A stretch of DNA of 64,000 nucleotides from positions 344,036-408,035 of the forward strand of contig NZ_JAPMLP010000004.1 in the NCBI RefSeq assembly GCF_026410285.1. Reading direction: 5' to 3'. The position numbers were made by a program, and so were the translations under genes. The first letter of the stretch is position 1. Each line of letters opens with the position of its first letter. Below are positions 16,884 through 24,760 of the stretch, piece after piece. The notes below the pieces were generated by a model. It had not been told where the DNA came from. It worked only from the letters and a program-made list of their open reading frames with translations, and ran no database searches. Source of the stretch: Sulfitobacter sp. F26169L (lineage in GTDB: Bacteria > Pseudomonadota > Alphaproteobacteria > Rhodobacterales > Rhodobacteraceae).

Positions 16884-18254
16884 ATGTCTATTCCACAATC
16901 CGGCGGCGGGCCGATCGAACATTTTGATCAATTGGCTCAATACCTTGCAGATGGTTGCAAGCCGAAAGACGCATGGCGCATCGGCACAGAACACGAAAAG
17001 TTCGGCTATTGTAAAGACACCCTTTTGCCGCTTCCCTATGAGGGTGAACGCTCTATCCGTGTTATGCTTGAAGGCCTGCGCGACCGTCACGGTTGGGCGC
17101 CCGTCGAAGAAGGCGGCAAGCTGATCGGTCTGGAAAAAGACGGCGCAAACGTATCGCTTGAACCGGGGGGGCAGTTGGAACTGTCCGGCGCCCCGGTGGA
17201 AACCATTCACGAAACCTGTGACGAAGTGAACGTGCACCTGCGCGAAGTGCGCGATGTGGCGGATGAAATCGGCGTTGGATTTATCGGGCTGGGCGCTGCC
17301 CCCGAATGGACCCACGACCAGATGGACCTGATGCCCAAGGGCCGTTACAAGCTGATGAACGACTATATGACCAAAGTCGGCACCATGGGCCGCGTCATGA
17401 TGCGGCGGACCTGTACAGTACAGGTGAACCTTGATTTTGGATCAGAGTCGGACATGGTGCAGAAAATGCGCGTAGCGGTGGCATTACAGCCTGTCGCAAC
17501 CGCTCTTTTTGCGAACTCCCCGTTTTTCGAAGGCAAGCTGAACGGTCATAAGTCATGGCGCAGCCGTGTGTGGCGCGATCTTGATCCGGCGCGAACCGGC
17601 ATGATCCCGTTTGTTTTTGAAGACGGGTTCGGCTTTGAGGCGTGGGTAAACTATGCGTTGGATGTGCCAATGTATTTTGTCTACCGCGATGGTAAATATA
17701 TTGATGCGCTGGGCATGTCCTTCCGCGATTTCATGGCAGGAAAACTACCCGCTCTGCCCGGTGAAACCCCGACGATGAGCGATTGGGCAGACCATCTGAC
17801 AACTGCATTCCCCGAAGCGCGGATGAAAAAATTTATCGAAATGCGTGGTGCCGACGGCGGGCCGTGGCGGCGTCTGTGCGCGCTGCCTGCGTTCTGGGTG
17901 GGGCTGATGTATGACCAGACCGCGCTGGACGGCGCATGGGATCTGGTCAAGGGCTGGGATGCCGAAACGCGCGAACAACTGCGTGTTGCCGCCTCGGTTG
18001 ACGGATTGCAGGCACAGGTTGGCGACATCAAAATGCACGATATCGCGCGCGAAGCAGTGACGCTGTCCGAGGCGGGGCTAAGGGCCCGTGCGCGCAGCGG
18101 TGCAGGCGGTCTGGTGCCCGACGAAACCCATTTCCTGAATGCGCTGAAAGAAAGCATCGAAACAGGCAAGACGCCTGCTGATGAACTGCTTGATTGCTAC
18201 CACGGCGAATGGAAAGGCGACCTGAGCCGGATTTACGAAGAGTTCTCGTACTAG
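16884..18254 (+). CDS. gshA: Glutamate-cysteine ligase, plant/alphaproteobacterial type
   Basis: 456 residues, matching the GCS2-type ligase of plants and alphaproteobacteria rather than E. coli GshA. Markers: RIGTEHEKFGY (substrate/ATP site), LEPGGQLELSGAP, MMRRTCTVQVNLDF, and LPAFWVGLMYDQ. It performs the first committed step of glutathione synthesis. No gshB adjoins it. It is convergent with the DUF805 gene, separated by one base. Confidence 0.95.
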   Translation: MSIPQSGGGPIEHFDQLAQYLADGCKPKDAWRIGTEHEKFGYCKDTLLPLPYEGERSIRVMLEGLRDRHGWAPVEEGGKLIGLEKDGANVSLEPGGQLELSGAPVETIHETCDEVNVHLREVRDVADEIGVGFIGLGAAPEWTHDQMDLMPKGRYKLMNDYMTKVGTMGRVMMRRTCTVQVNLDFGSESDMVQKMRVAVALQPVATALFANSPFFEGKLNGHKSWRSRVWRDLDPARTGMIPFVFEDGFGFEAWVNYALDVPMYFVYRDGKYIDALGMSFRDFMAGKLPALPGETPTMSDWADHLTTAFPEARMKKFIEMRGADGGPWRRLCALPAFWVGLMYDQTALDGAWDLVKGWDAETREQLRVAASVDGLQAQVGDIKMHDIAREAVTLSEAGLRARARSGAGGLVPDETHFLNALKESIETGKTPADELLDCYHGEWKGDLSRIYEEFSY

Positions 18255-18255
18255 G

Positions 18256-18834
18256 TCAGGCGGAAGGCGCAGAGTTGAGAACGCGACTGCGGTAGTAATC
18301 CGCAATCTCGGCTTTGCGCGCCGCTTGCATTTCCTTTGTGACGGGTTTGTCCTTATCAAACAGCACTGCATAACCCTGCATCGCGCGCTTGTGTGCATCA
18401 ACGGTTAGGGGTTTTCCCAGTGTATCCGCTGTCGGTATTTTCGAGGTTCCGTGAATGGACGGGCTGTTGTTTGATGGCAGGCAGTAGATTACCAGCAGCG
18501 CGATCGAGCCGATGAACGGTACGAAGTTCAGCAACCACCAAAATCCCGACATCCCGACATCATGCAAACGGCGCACTGACAGGGTGGTGTAGGGAATGGT
18601 GGTGATCAGAACATAATAGGTCAGATAAAAATCGAACGGGCCGATATTTGCGGTCGCAACGTCGATATTCATTGTGGCAAGGCGGGTTAGGGTGATGAAA
18701 TCTCCAAAAATGGCAGCAACCATGATCACGCCGAAGAACAGCGACACCCACCAGAACTCCGCCCGCGTAGCGCGGCCTTTGAAGGTGAAAAAATTCACAA
18801 ACGCGAGGTTCAGGGCGGTGAGTGGTCCGGTCAT
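18256..18834 (-). CDS. DUF805 inner-membrane protein
   Basis: 192 residues from ATG 18834 (MTGPLTALNLAF). DUF805 hallmarks are present: FFTFKGRATRAEFWW and SVRRLHDVGMSGFWWLLNFVPFIG, with three or four membrane helices, then a soluble C-terminus of about 80 residues (SKIPTADTLGKPLTVDAHKR) that is longer than the bare domain. A longer frame to 18966 is open but lacks an SD. Function unknown. Last gene of the small membrane-protein run under the GbsR-like regulator. Confidence 0.87.
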   Translation of the reverse strand: MTGPLTALNLAFVNFFTFKGRATRAEFWWVSLFFGVIMVAAIFGDFITLTRLATMNIDVATANIGPFDFYLTYYVLITTIPYTTLSVRRLHDVGMSGFWWLLNFVPFIGSIALLVIYCLPSNNSPSIHGTSKIPTADTLGKPLTVDAHKRAMQGYAVLFDKDKPVTKEMQAARKAEIADYYRSRVLNSAPSA

Positions 18835-18962
18835 GGGATGATCCTTCTTGCTTGGCCTCTTTATGAAAGAAGGGCGTGGCACAAAAAGGGGCGGATTGTG
18901 GCGAAACGGGGGCTGGCGGGCAAGCCGGAGCTTGCGCGAAGGCAAGCACCGGTGTTGTGCGA

Positions 18963-19300
18963 TCAAGCGGCTGAGGTGTGCGGAATTTTTGCGTTAGCGT
19001 CCTGCATCAAGGCGCGCAGGGTGCCGACAGCCTGGGTAAAGCCCAGCCCGAGGCACAGCGCGGCAAAGGCGGGTGCGGCGAGAAATCCGAACAGAGGCGC
19101 ATCAACCAGCCCCCGATCAAGATCACGCCACCCGCACCGATAGCGGCAAATCGGGTGGCAATTGTAACAGATCCCGCACGGGCAACCGCGCGGCTTTGCT
19201 GACACTCCCCCAGAAGGGTGCCGATGCGCAGGATCATCGCGGCCAATGCACTCAGCGCACCAAAGCCCAAAGCGATGTAAAGAAGCGCAAGTAATGTCAT
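18963..19300 (-). pseudogene. Two-helix membrane protein gene interrupted by a single-base frameshift
   Basis: From ATG 19300 (SD AAGGAA) the frame encodes MTLLALLYIALGFGALS... through GGVILIGG, then runs into low-quality sequence ending at 19007. The second half of a plausible protein (LVDAPLFGFLAAPAFAALCLGLG...AKIPHTSAA) is in another frame and ends at 18963. Adding one G to the run of five at 19110-19114 (C on the plus strand) joins both into a continuous 112-residue, hydrophobic protein; 338 bp plus one is exactly 113 codons. Either a real mutation, a homopolymer sequencing error or, less likely, programmed slippage. Family not recognised. Confidence 0.65.
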
Positions 19301-19393
19301 AATATCGTTCCTTTTCGGATGTGGCGGGAGCTGGAAGCCGCGTGGTTTGGCGAAGAAGTCGCGGCGTAAACGTTGGTAAAGCCAGCCGAAAAA

Positions 19394-19768
19394 TTAGGCC
19401 CATGCCAGCGCAAAGATCATGCCAAATCCGGTATAGCTCAGGCCGATGCCAAGAAGGTTTTGGTCACCCGTTGCAGCGGCGAGCAGGGTCCCAAAGACCA
19501 ATACGATCCCCATAACTTTGAATGCCAGAAACCCCAGATCGTGCGGATCGCCGTCGTGATGGCGCAGATACCACAGCAACACCGGCGTCCCGACGAGCAG
19601 ATAGAAAGGCGCACCAAGGATCAGGGCGGCAACGGGAATGAGCAAGGCCCAGAAACTCAGCAACGTAAACAGGATCGGACCGCCGATCAGCGCGGCAAAG
19701 AAGGCAACGGGATCAACGATATAGTGAGCAGGGCGGGGCACTTCGGGAGGCGTGGTGACTGTGTGCAT
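19394..19768 (-). CDS. Small membrane protein, tandem paralogue A
   Basis: 124 residues with three or four hydrophobic segments. The central motif APFYLLVGTPVLLWYLRHHDGDPHDLG is repeated in the upstream neighbour as VPFYLGIGTPMLIWHLRRKAPRIG, so the two look like an ancient tandem duplication. Nine bases separate it from that neighbour. Function unknown. The N-terminus (MHTVTTPPEVPRPAHYIVDP) is soluble. Confidence 0.7.
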   Translation of the reverse strand: MHTVTTPPEVPRPAHYIVDPVAFFAALIGGPILFTLLSFWALLIPVAALILGAPFYLLVGTPVLLWYLRHHDGDPHDLGFLAFKVMGIVLVFGTLLAAATGDQNLLGIGLSYTGFGMIFALAWA

Positions 19769-19777
19769 AATTCCCTT

Positions 19778-20224
19778 TCACGCGCGAACCAGACGTCTGT
19801 AGAGCAGGGCAAAGATGCCGCCCCAGACGGGTGCGATGCAGGCCCCGAAAACCAGCGTCCATGGCAGCAGGTAGAAAGTGCTGGTTTCGCCGGTAAACAG
19901 CGCGACCACCGCCGTGATCGGCAGAAGCCATAGCAACGACAGCAACGAAAGCCCGACAATTGCACCGATACGGGGCGCTTTGCGGCGCAGATGCCAGATC
20001 AACATCGGCGTTCCGATGCCCAGATAAAACGGCACACCGATTGCACTGGTGATCGCAATAACGCCCATATAGCCGCGCAGTTCATCACTTTGATAGACGA
20101 CATCCAGTGCAAACAGCAGCGCCAGACAGACGCCACATGCCAAGAGGGGGGCAGCGACAAGAGCGATGCAAAAACTGCGCCAGTCTATGGTATTCGCTTC
20201 TGTTTTTCCGGTTCTTTCTGTCAT
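19778..20224 (-). CDS. Small membrane protein, tandem paralogue B
   Basis: 148 residues with four hydrophobic segments and the same PFYL-x2-GTP-x-L-x-W-x-LR core as the following gene. It starts 24 bp after the GbsR-like regulator gene and is probably cotranscribed with it. Function unknown; shared core and gene order suggest that regulator and membrane proteins act in one envelope-related response. Confidence 0.72.
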   Translation of the reverse strand: MTERTGKTEANTIDWRSFCIALVAAPLLACGVCLALLFALDVVYQSDELRGYMGVIAITSAIGVPFYLGIGTPMLIWHLRRKAPRIGAIVGLSLLSLLWLLPITAVVALFTGETSTFYLLPWTLVFGACIAPVWGGIFALLYRRLVRA

Positions 20225-20248
20225 TTGAGAAATCCATGAGCAAAAATT

Positions 20249-20683
20249 TTAGCTGTCTTTGTCTTTGGACAGAAAGCGGGCAATGCGGACGCCCAAGCGA
20301 ATAGCGGCAATTTGCACAGAACGCGGCAGGCGCGACACATCTGTATACCAGCCGTCAAACATCTGCATCGTTTCCAACGTCTCCTTTATCCGCTCTTTTA
20401 CGGCGGGGCGGGGGTGCATCTTGTTCGGCTTCGCGCTGACCTCTTCAAGGGCGCGCAATGTGGGCAGACACTCCCGCTCGCGGCGGCTTTCGATGATGGT
20501 TGTGGTCAGTTCGAACATATCGCGGATTGATGTGAAATGATCGCGCCGGTCTCCTAGCTTACGTTGGGAGTTCACCATGCCAAGGATTTTCAGTTCTTTC
20601 AGCCCGTTTGATAGGTTGGACCGTGCGAGGTTGAGCAGATCGAAAATTTCGTCTGCGCTAAGCGGATCAGGTGCATTGGGCAA
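20249..20683 (-). CDS. GbsR/MarR-type transcriptional regulator, short N-terminus
   Basis: 144 residues from TTG 20683. The winged-helix core is clear: LSADEIFDLLNLARSNLSNGLKELKILGMV then the wing region RKLGDRRDHFTS, as in GbsR-like regulators, followed by a helical dimerisation part (MFELTTTIIESRRERECLPTLRALEE). Relatives have roughly 25-30 extra residues before the PLSADEI helix. Here the frame stays open upstream to a TAG near 20747 (NPLPVQQILIFLSLQKFISELP) but has no ATG or GTG, and that stretch coincides with the palindromic operator. The start is therefore uncertain and the N-terminus may be truncated. Confidence 0.75.
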   Translation of the reverse strand: MPNAPDPLSADEIFDLLNLARSNLSNGLKELKILGMVNSQRKLGDRRDHFTSIRDMFELTTTIIESRRERECLPTLRALEEVSAKPNKMHPRPAVKERIKETLETMQMFDGWYTDVSRLPRSVQIAAIRLGVRIARFLSKDKDS

Positions 20684-20695
20684 CTCACTAATAAA

Positions 20696-20770
20696 TTTCT
20701 GTAATGACAGAAATATCAGAATTTGCTGGACAGGCAGGGGATTTCTCTACTGCCAGAAATAACAGAAATT
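20696..20770. promoter_or_regulatory. Clustered TTTCTG half-sites, probable GbsR-like operator
   Basis: A perfect dyad TTTCTGT-AATG-ACAGAAA occupies 20696-20713. Further half-sites of the same sequence follow: CAGAATT (20717-20723), CAGAAAT (20754-20760) and CAGAAAT (20763-20769), two of them in direct repeat nine bases apart. The cluster fills most of the gap before the regulator gene, so autoregulation is the simplest reading. A separate palindrome CGATAGCTATCG lies at 20771-20782. Confidence 0.6.
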
Positions 20771-20776
20771 CGATAG

Positions 20777-21430
20777 CTATCGTCGATCAAGACTGAGGCT
20801 AAATGGCCCCGATGAAATCCTGATCTGGTGCAAGTTTTGAGTGCTGCCCGATACCACGTAAGTCAGCTGCATCTTGGCCGAAGAAATACGCAGGGGCGAT
20901 AGATGTCCGGGCCCGGCGGTTACTCTGTAAGATACTGGGCAGACAAGCAGGTTTTCTGTCTGGTTTCCCGCACCAACGCCAAGGGTGACAACGCGGCGCC
21001 CGTCGTAAAGGCGCATGGATTTGGGGCAGCCTTTGGCGGATATCAGGCGGCCGATGGCGCGTACAGGGTCCAGCACTCCGGCGGGTACACGAGCCACATT
21101 CGACAGATCGGTCTGCTCTTCAGGCGGGGTAATATCGGTACTGACAGCGCGTCCTTTCGCAATTTCAACCTGCACGATACGCTGTTTGCGCGATGATCTG
21201 CTGTCGCCTGTAAACGTGCTGTTTTGGTCGCTGCCTGTACTGGTTCCGGAAAATGTGCCGTTAAAAACCCCCAGCGGCGTATTATCGAGCGTCGAGCGTA
21301 ATGTGCTGGTGCGCCCGTTTCCGCTGAAATCAAGCTGACCCAGCGTTTTGCCGCCAAGCGATACATCAAAGGTCTGTGCGCCAACGGGTGCGGCCAGAAA
21401 CAGGGCGCAGAGCAGGGGGGCGATTCTCAT
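20777..21430 (-). CDS. Secreted periplasmic protein, DUF3108-like
   Basis: 217 residues with a signal peptide (MRIAPLLCALFLAAPVGAQ, cleavage after AQA-like site about residue 19). The mature part is beta-rich: FDVSLGGKTLGQLDFSGNG, TPLGVFNGTFSG, DPVRAIGRLIS, and a Cys pair (KGCPKSMRLYDGRR and LLVCPVSY) that could form a disulfide. Overall pattern is like DUF3108 proteins, but this is tentative. The start overlaps the preceding small gene by ATGA (21427-21430), tying it to the plsY unit. Confidence 0.7.
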   Translation of the reverse strand: MRIAPLLCALFLAAPVGAQTFDVSLGGKTLGQLDFSGNGRTSTLRSTLDNTPLGVFNGTFSGTSTGSDQNSTFTGDSRSSRKQRIVQVEIAKGRAVSTDITPPEEQTDLSNVARVPAGVLDPVRAIGRLISAKGCPKSMRLYDGRRVVTLGVGAGNQTENLLVCPVSYRVTAGPGHLSPLRISSAKMQLTYVVSGSTQNLHQIRISSGPFSLSLDRR

Positions 21431-21711
21431 GGACGTATCTCCGCTTCGGGCTGGTAGGCCATGACAAACGCAATGACCTTCTCATGGGGCATCTCGCAGG
21501 GGGCGAGTTGGCCACCGCTAGCGAGGTCATAGTAGTTCAGGCTGATGTAGTCCGATCCATCCAGGGCTTCCGCCACCAGTTTGACAGAACGGCCTGCGTT
21601 AAAGTCGGATCGGGTGGCCGTATAGCGCGTGCCATTTGCACGGCCGGTCGTGGTGCCAGTTGGAATTGCGCGCAATTGCGCCGCAAATGTCGCGGGGGCA
21701 GGCGATATCAC
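21427..21711 (-). CDS. 94-residue conserved protein of unknown function
   Basis: GTG 21711 lies inside the plsY stop (GTGA, 21708-21711) and the stop overlaps the next start, so both ends are coupled. This is why the short form is preferred to the longer open frame back to 22020, which would run inside plsY. The protein (ISPAPATFAAQLRAIP, SDFNAGRSVKLVAEALDGSDYISLNYYDL, PCEMPHEKVIAFV) is soluble with no clear signal peptide or known motif. Confidence 0.65.
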   Translation of the reverse strand: MISPAPATFAAQLRAIPTGTTTGRANGTRYTATRSDFNAGRSVKLVAEALDGSDYISLNYYDLASGGQLAPCEMPHEKVIAFVMAYQPEAEIRP

Positions 21712-22316
21712 GTTTTCTGGCCGATCTTTGGTTCTGTGCCCGCGCGAATCCGCGCGATGTTGGCGCGGTGACGCCAGAAGATGATCGCCGTTAGCGCAAG
21801 GCACAGCAAAAACCCTTCGCCGTAGCCCAGCACAGTAACCAAAAGGCTGGACACAGCCGCCGAAAACAGCCCCCCCATGGAGGAGATACGCGTAATCGCC
21901 GCGCCGATCAGCCACGCCACACAGGCGGCGATACCCGCTGGCCATGCAAGGGCCAGCAAAATGCCAAGAAAGGTTGCCACACCTTTGCCGCCCCTGAACC
22001 TGAGCCAGACGGGAAAGCAATGGCCGATCATCGCGGCCAATGCGGCCACTTGTGCGGCATCTTCGCCCGATATGCTACGCGCAAGCAGCAGGGCCACAGC
22101 CCCCTTGGCGGCGTCCAGTATCAGGGTCGCGGCAGCGGCGGGTTTTGATCCGGTGCGCAGCACATTTGTGGCGCCGATATTGCCGGAACCTATGTCGCGC
22201 AGATTGCCCAGCCCCATCACCCGCGCAACCACCACGCCAAACGGGACAGAGCCGATCAGATATCCCAGCACAGCCCAAAGCAGCAGAATAGTTAGAGTGT
22301 TTTCAATCAACGGCAT
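21708..22316 (-). CDS. plsY: Acyl-phosphate:glycerol-3-phosphate acyltransferase
   Basis: 202 residues, five or so membrane helices. PlsY motifs: GSGNIGATNVLRTG (motif 1, glycerol-3-phosphate and phosphate site), GHCFPVWLRFRGGKGVAT (motif 2). It makes lysophosphatidic acid from acyl phosphate. Its start overlaps the end of the dihydroorotase homologue by 10 bp. The gene is placed downstream of pyrC-like and upstream of two small coupled genes. Confidence 0.96.
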   Translation of the reverse strand: MPLIENTLTILLLWAVLGYLIGSVPFGVVVARVMGLGNLRDIGSGNIGATNVLRTGSKPAAAATLILDAAKGAVALLLARSISGEDAAQVAALAAMIGHCFPVWLRFRGGKGVATFLGILLALAWPAGIAACVAWLIGAAITRISSMGGLFSAAVSSLLVTVLGYGEGFLLCLALTAIIFWRHRANIARIRAGTEPKIGQKT

Positions 22317-23608
22317 GGCACACCTTCTTTTGCATTCGCGTCATAGACACAGTTGCCCGCAACGTAAGTCGACAGAACCTTACCCTGCATCCGCACACCG
22401 TCAAACGGTGTGTTGCGCGATTTTGACAGCAGTGTTGCACGGTCCATTACAAATGGCGAGTGGGGGTCGAACATCACCAGATCGGCAGGGGCGCCCGGGG
22501 TTAACCGCCCCGAAGGCAGACCCAGACGCTGCGCGGGGTTGAACGACAATGCCCGCCAAAGTTGGGGCAGGGTGATCATTTCCGCGTGCCAAAGGCGCAA
22601 GGCAGCAGGCAGCAGCGTTTCCAGCCCGACAGCGCCGGAAGCAGCTTCTTCAAACGGCAGACGCTTGCTTTCTTCGTCCTGCGGGGTGTGCATGGAACAG
22701 ACAATATCAATCAGGCCACTTGCCACGGCTTCAACCATCGCAACCCTGTCATCCTCATCGCGCAGCGGCGGTTTCAGTTTGAAAAATGTCCGGTAGTTAG
22801 CGACATCCAGCGCGTTAAGCGTGAGGTGGTGAATACCGATCCCTGCGGTCACATCCAGCCCGTTCGCCTTTGCCCGCGCCAGCGGGGGCAGGGCACGCGC
22901 GGTTGTGATCTGGTCGGCGTGATATTTTGCTCCCGTCATTTCAATCAGGGCAATATCACGGTCCAGCCCCATCCGCTCGGCCATGGGCGATACGGCAGGC
23001 AATCCGCGCAAGGATGCAAACTTGCCCGAGGTCGCAACGCCCCCGCGGCTCAGGATAGGTTCTTGGGGGTGGGCGATGACCAGCGCGCCAAGACTGCGCG
23101 CATAGCTCAGCGCGCGCGAAAATACCCGTGTGTCGGTGATCACATGATCGCAATCCGTGAACGCAACCGCGCCCGCATCCATCAAAAAGCCGATTTCGGT
23201 CATCTCGCGCCCGATCCGCCCTTTCGTCAGTGCGGCCATGGGCAGGACGTTGACGGGCGCAGCCTCATTCGCGCGGCGGGTGACAAATTCCAGCGTTTCG
23301 GGGTTGTCGATGCTGGGGCTGGTATCGGGCCGGGTGACCATCGTTGTTACACCGCCTTTTGCGGCGGCCAGTCCGGCCGAGCGATAGCTTTCTTTATGCC
23401 GCTCGCCGGGTTCGCAGACCTTTACCCCCAGATCGACAATTCCGGGAGCGATGTATTTGCCGCCGCAGTCGATGATCCTGCCTTTGGGATTGGCGATACC
23501 GCCTTCAGTCACGGCGGTGATTTTGCCTTCGCTCACACTGACCGAGCCGGTGAATTCCGTTCCCGCGTCTGGATCAATCAGAGTGGCGTTTGTGAAAGTG
23601 AGGGTCAT
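22307..23608 (-). CDS. pyrC: Dihydroorotase homologue, probably catalytically inactive (PyrC'-type)
   Basis: 433 residues of amidohydrolase type. In active enzymes the strand-1 metal motif is HxH, usually DxHxHxREPG; here it is VDLGVKVCEPGERHKE, so both histidines are missing. The catalytic Asp of the later DHAPH motif is also replaced (CSMHTPQ). The later histidines IAHPQEP and GIHHLTLNAL remain. Inactive homologues like this are known as non-catalytic partners of aspartate transcarbamoylase, and pyrB lies 1.6 kb upstream on the same strand. A true dihydroorotase is then expected elsewhere. The next gene, plsY, overlaps its end. Confidence 0.88.
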   Translation of the reverse strand: MTLTFTNATLIDPDAGTEFTGSVSVSEGKITAVTEGGIANPKGRIIDCGGKYIAPGIVDLGVKVCEPGERHKESYRSAGLAAAKGGVTTMVTRPDTSPSIDNPETLEFVTRRANEAAPVNVLPMAALTKGRIGREMTEIGFLMDAGAVAFTDCDHVITDTRVFSRALSYARSLGALVIAHPQEPILSRGGVATSGKFASLRGLPAVSPMAERMGLDRDIALIEMTGAKYHADQITTARALPPLARAKANGLDVTAGIGIHHLTLNALDVANYRTFFKLKPPLRDEDDRVAMVEAVASGLIDIVCSMHTPQDEESKRLPFEEAASGAVGLETLLPAALRLWHAEMITLPQLWRALSFNPAQRLGLPSGRLTPGAPADLVMFDPHSPFVMDRATLLSKSRNTPFDGVRMQGKVLSTYVAGNCVYDANAKEGVPCR

Positions 23609-23694
23609 GACGTCTCTTTCCGAGGTTACAGCATGGAGTGGTACAGTTTTGCCTTAGGCCGGTGCAGGCAAGACATACGGGTAGTGCGAACTTG

Positions 23695-24129
23695 TTAAGG
23701 TGTCAGGCGTTCGCGTGCAGCGAGGATCTGGGCGGTAATCCCGTCGGGGTCTTTTACATAAGCCATACGCACGCGCAGCCCGCCTTTCAGATACAATACG
23801 ACAGTCCAGCCCAGCCGTTTGCGCACATCGACGATATCGGCAAGGGGTATCCGCGCCTCACCCTCGGGGCCGTGATGGACAATCGCGTCCGTGCGCAGAT
23901 ACCAACGGTTTTGCCGCGCCGCGCGCCAGCGGGCGGGGTCCTCGAAGCCGATGTTATAGGCAAGCGCCAGAACTGGCCCGACATAAAGCGCTTGCCAATA
24001 TCCTGTCGTCGCGCCGATAGCCCAACCCGCCAAAGCGACAACACCCAAGGTGATTGCGCCCACAATGATGCTGCGGCGGATGAACATGGTCAGCGCGGGT
24101 GTCCAGGCGGCCAGGGGGGCACTGCTCAT
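23695..24129 (-). CDS. Membrane protein with PH-like domain
   Basis: 144 residues. Two hydrophobic segments (about 19-40 and 45-60) then a soluble beta-rich part: NRWYLRTDAIVHHGPEGEARIPLADIVDVRKRLGWTVVLYLKGGLRVRMAYVKDP, reminiscent of bacterial PH or YcxB domains. Its start overlaps the 34-residue gene stop by ATGA (24126-24129). Eighty-six bases separate it from the dihydroorotase homologue downstream. Function unknown. Confidence 0.72.
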   Translation of the reverse strand: MSSAPLAAWTPALTMFIRRSIIVGAITLGVVALAGWAIGATTGYWQALYVGPVLALAYNIGFEDPARWRAARQNRWYLRTDAIVHHGPEGEARIPLADIVDVRKRLGWTVVLYLKGGLRVRMAYVKDPDGITAQILAARERLTP

Positions 24130-24230
24130 CCCGCCATCCAGACCATGCCCGCCGCGACAGCAAAGGCCACCAGCAGCGCAACCGTGGCAACACGGCCCGA
24201 CATCTTGGGATCGGGTTTGGGTTCTTTCAT
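24126..24230 (-). CDS. 34-residue single-helix membrane protein
   Basis: Reads MKEPKPDPKMSGRVATVALL then continues to VWMAG: a charged start and one hydrophobic helix. Too short for routine gene calling, but its ATG (24230-24228) sits in the stop of the upstream gene and its stop overlaps the start of the downstream one, both by ATGA. Two coupled junctions in a run of coupled genes make a real gene likely. Function unknown. Confidence 0.6.
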   Translation of the reverse strand: MKEPKPDPKMSGRVATVALLVAFAVAAGMVWMAG

Positions 24231-24760
24231 CGCAATATCCACCATATGACTGTCAGGATCAGTAGCGCCACCACTGCTGTTAACGCGCTGCCCACGCGCG
24301 AGCGTTCGGGGGCGCGGGGCGTGGGTGTCACACCTGAATAAAGCTTCGCTGAAGCGGTCGCAATCGGCACTGCCGACCTTTCCGATTTCGGTTCGGCGTA
24401 GGTGCCGATCAGGGTCAGATCGGATGAGGGATGCAGGGTCACATCGCCGTCATTGCTGACCCGTGAAAACAGCAATAAAACATAGCCGTCCAACGCATCC
24501 AGACGCGCGCGATCTGCACGGACGGCAGCTTTGTCCACGTCATAGCCGTCTGTCAGATAGGCGGGCAGGCCGACACCTGCCAGATCGGACAGGGCAAAAA
24601 GCTCTATGTCGTCTTGTGACACCGGATGCGACAGCAGCGTTGAGGCCAGCGCCGGTTTGCTGTGCTGTTTTAGCAGGCGCGCCATTTCGGACATGGGCCG
24701 CGAAATGGCAAATACGCGGATCACGCCACGCTCGGCTATTGGAATTTCAATCACCGACAT
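24227..24760 (-). CDS. Conserved protein with C-terminal membrane anchor
   Basis: 177 residues. A soluble region ([63 protein letters not shown]) ends in a Pro/Ser/Thr-rich linker and a C-terminal transmembrane helix (ALTAVVALLILTVIWWI). Tail-anchored layout. It starts ten bases inside the preceding gene. I do not recognise the family. Its fixed place between pyrB and the dihydroorotase homologue suggests cotranscription with pyrimidine genes but not necessarily a pyrimidine role. Confidence 0.7.
   Translation of the reverse strand: MSVIEIPIAERGVIRVFAISRPMSEMARLLKQHSKPALASTLLSHPVSQDDIELFALSDLAGVGLPAYLTDGYDVDKAAVRADRARLDALDGYVLLLFSRVSNDGDVTLHPSSDLTLIGTYAEPKSERSAVPIATASAKLYSGVTPTPRAPERSRVGSALTAVVALLILTVIWWILR

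Noticed and set aside
22562..23698. 378-codon open frame on the plus strand over the dihydroorotase homologue
   Set aside because: It is antisense to a clear amidohydrolase, is rich in Gly/Arg/His as expected of a shadow frame, and has no SD or motif.
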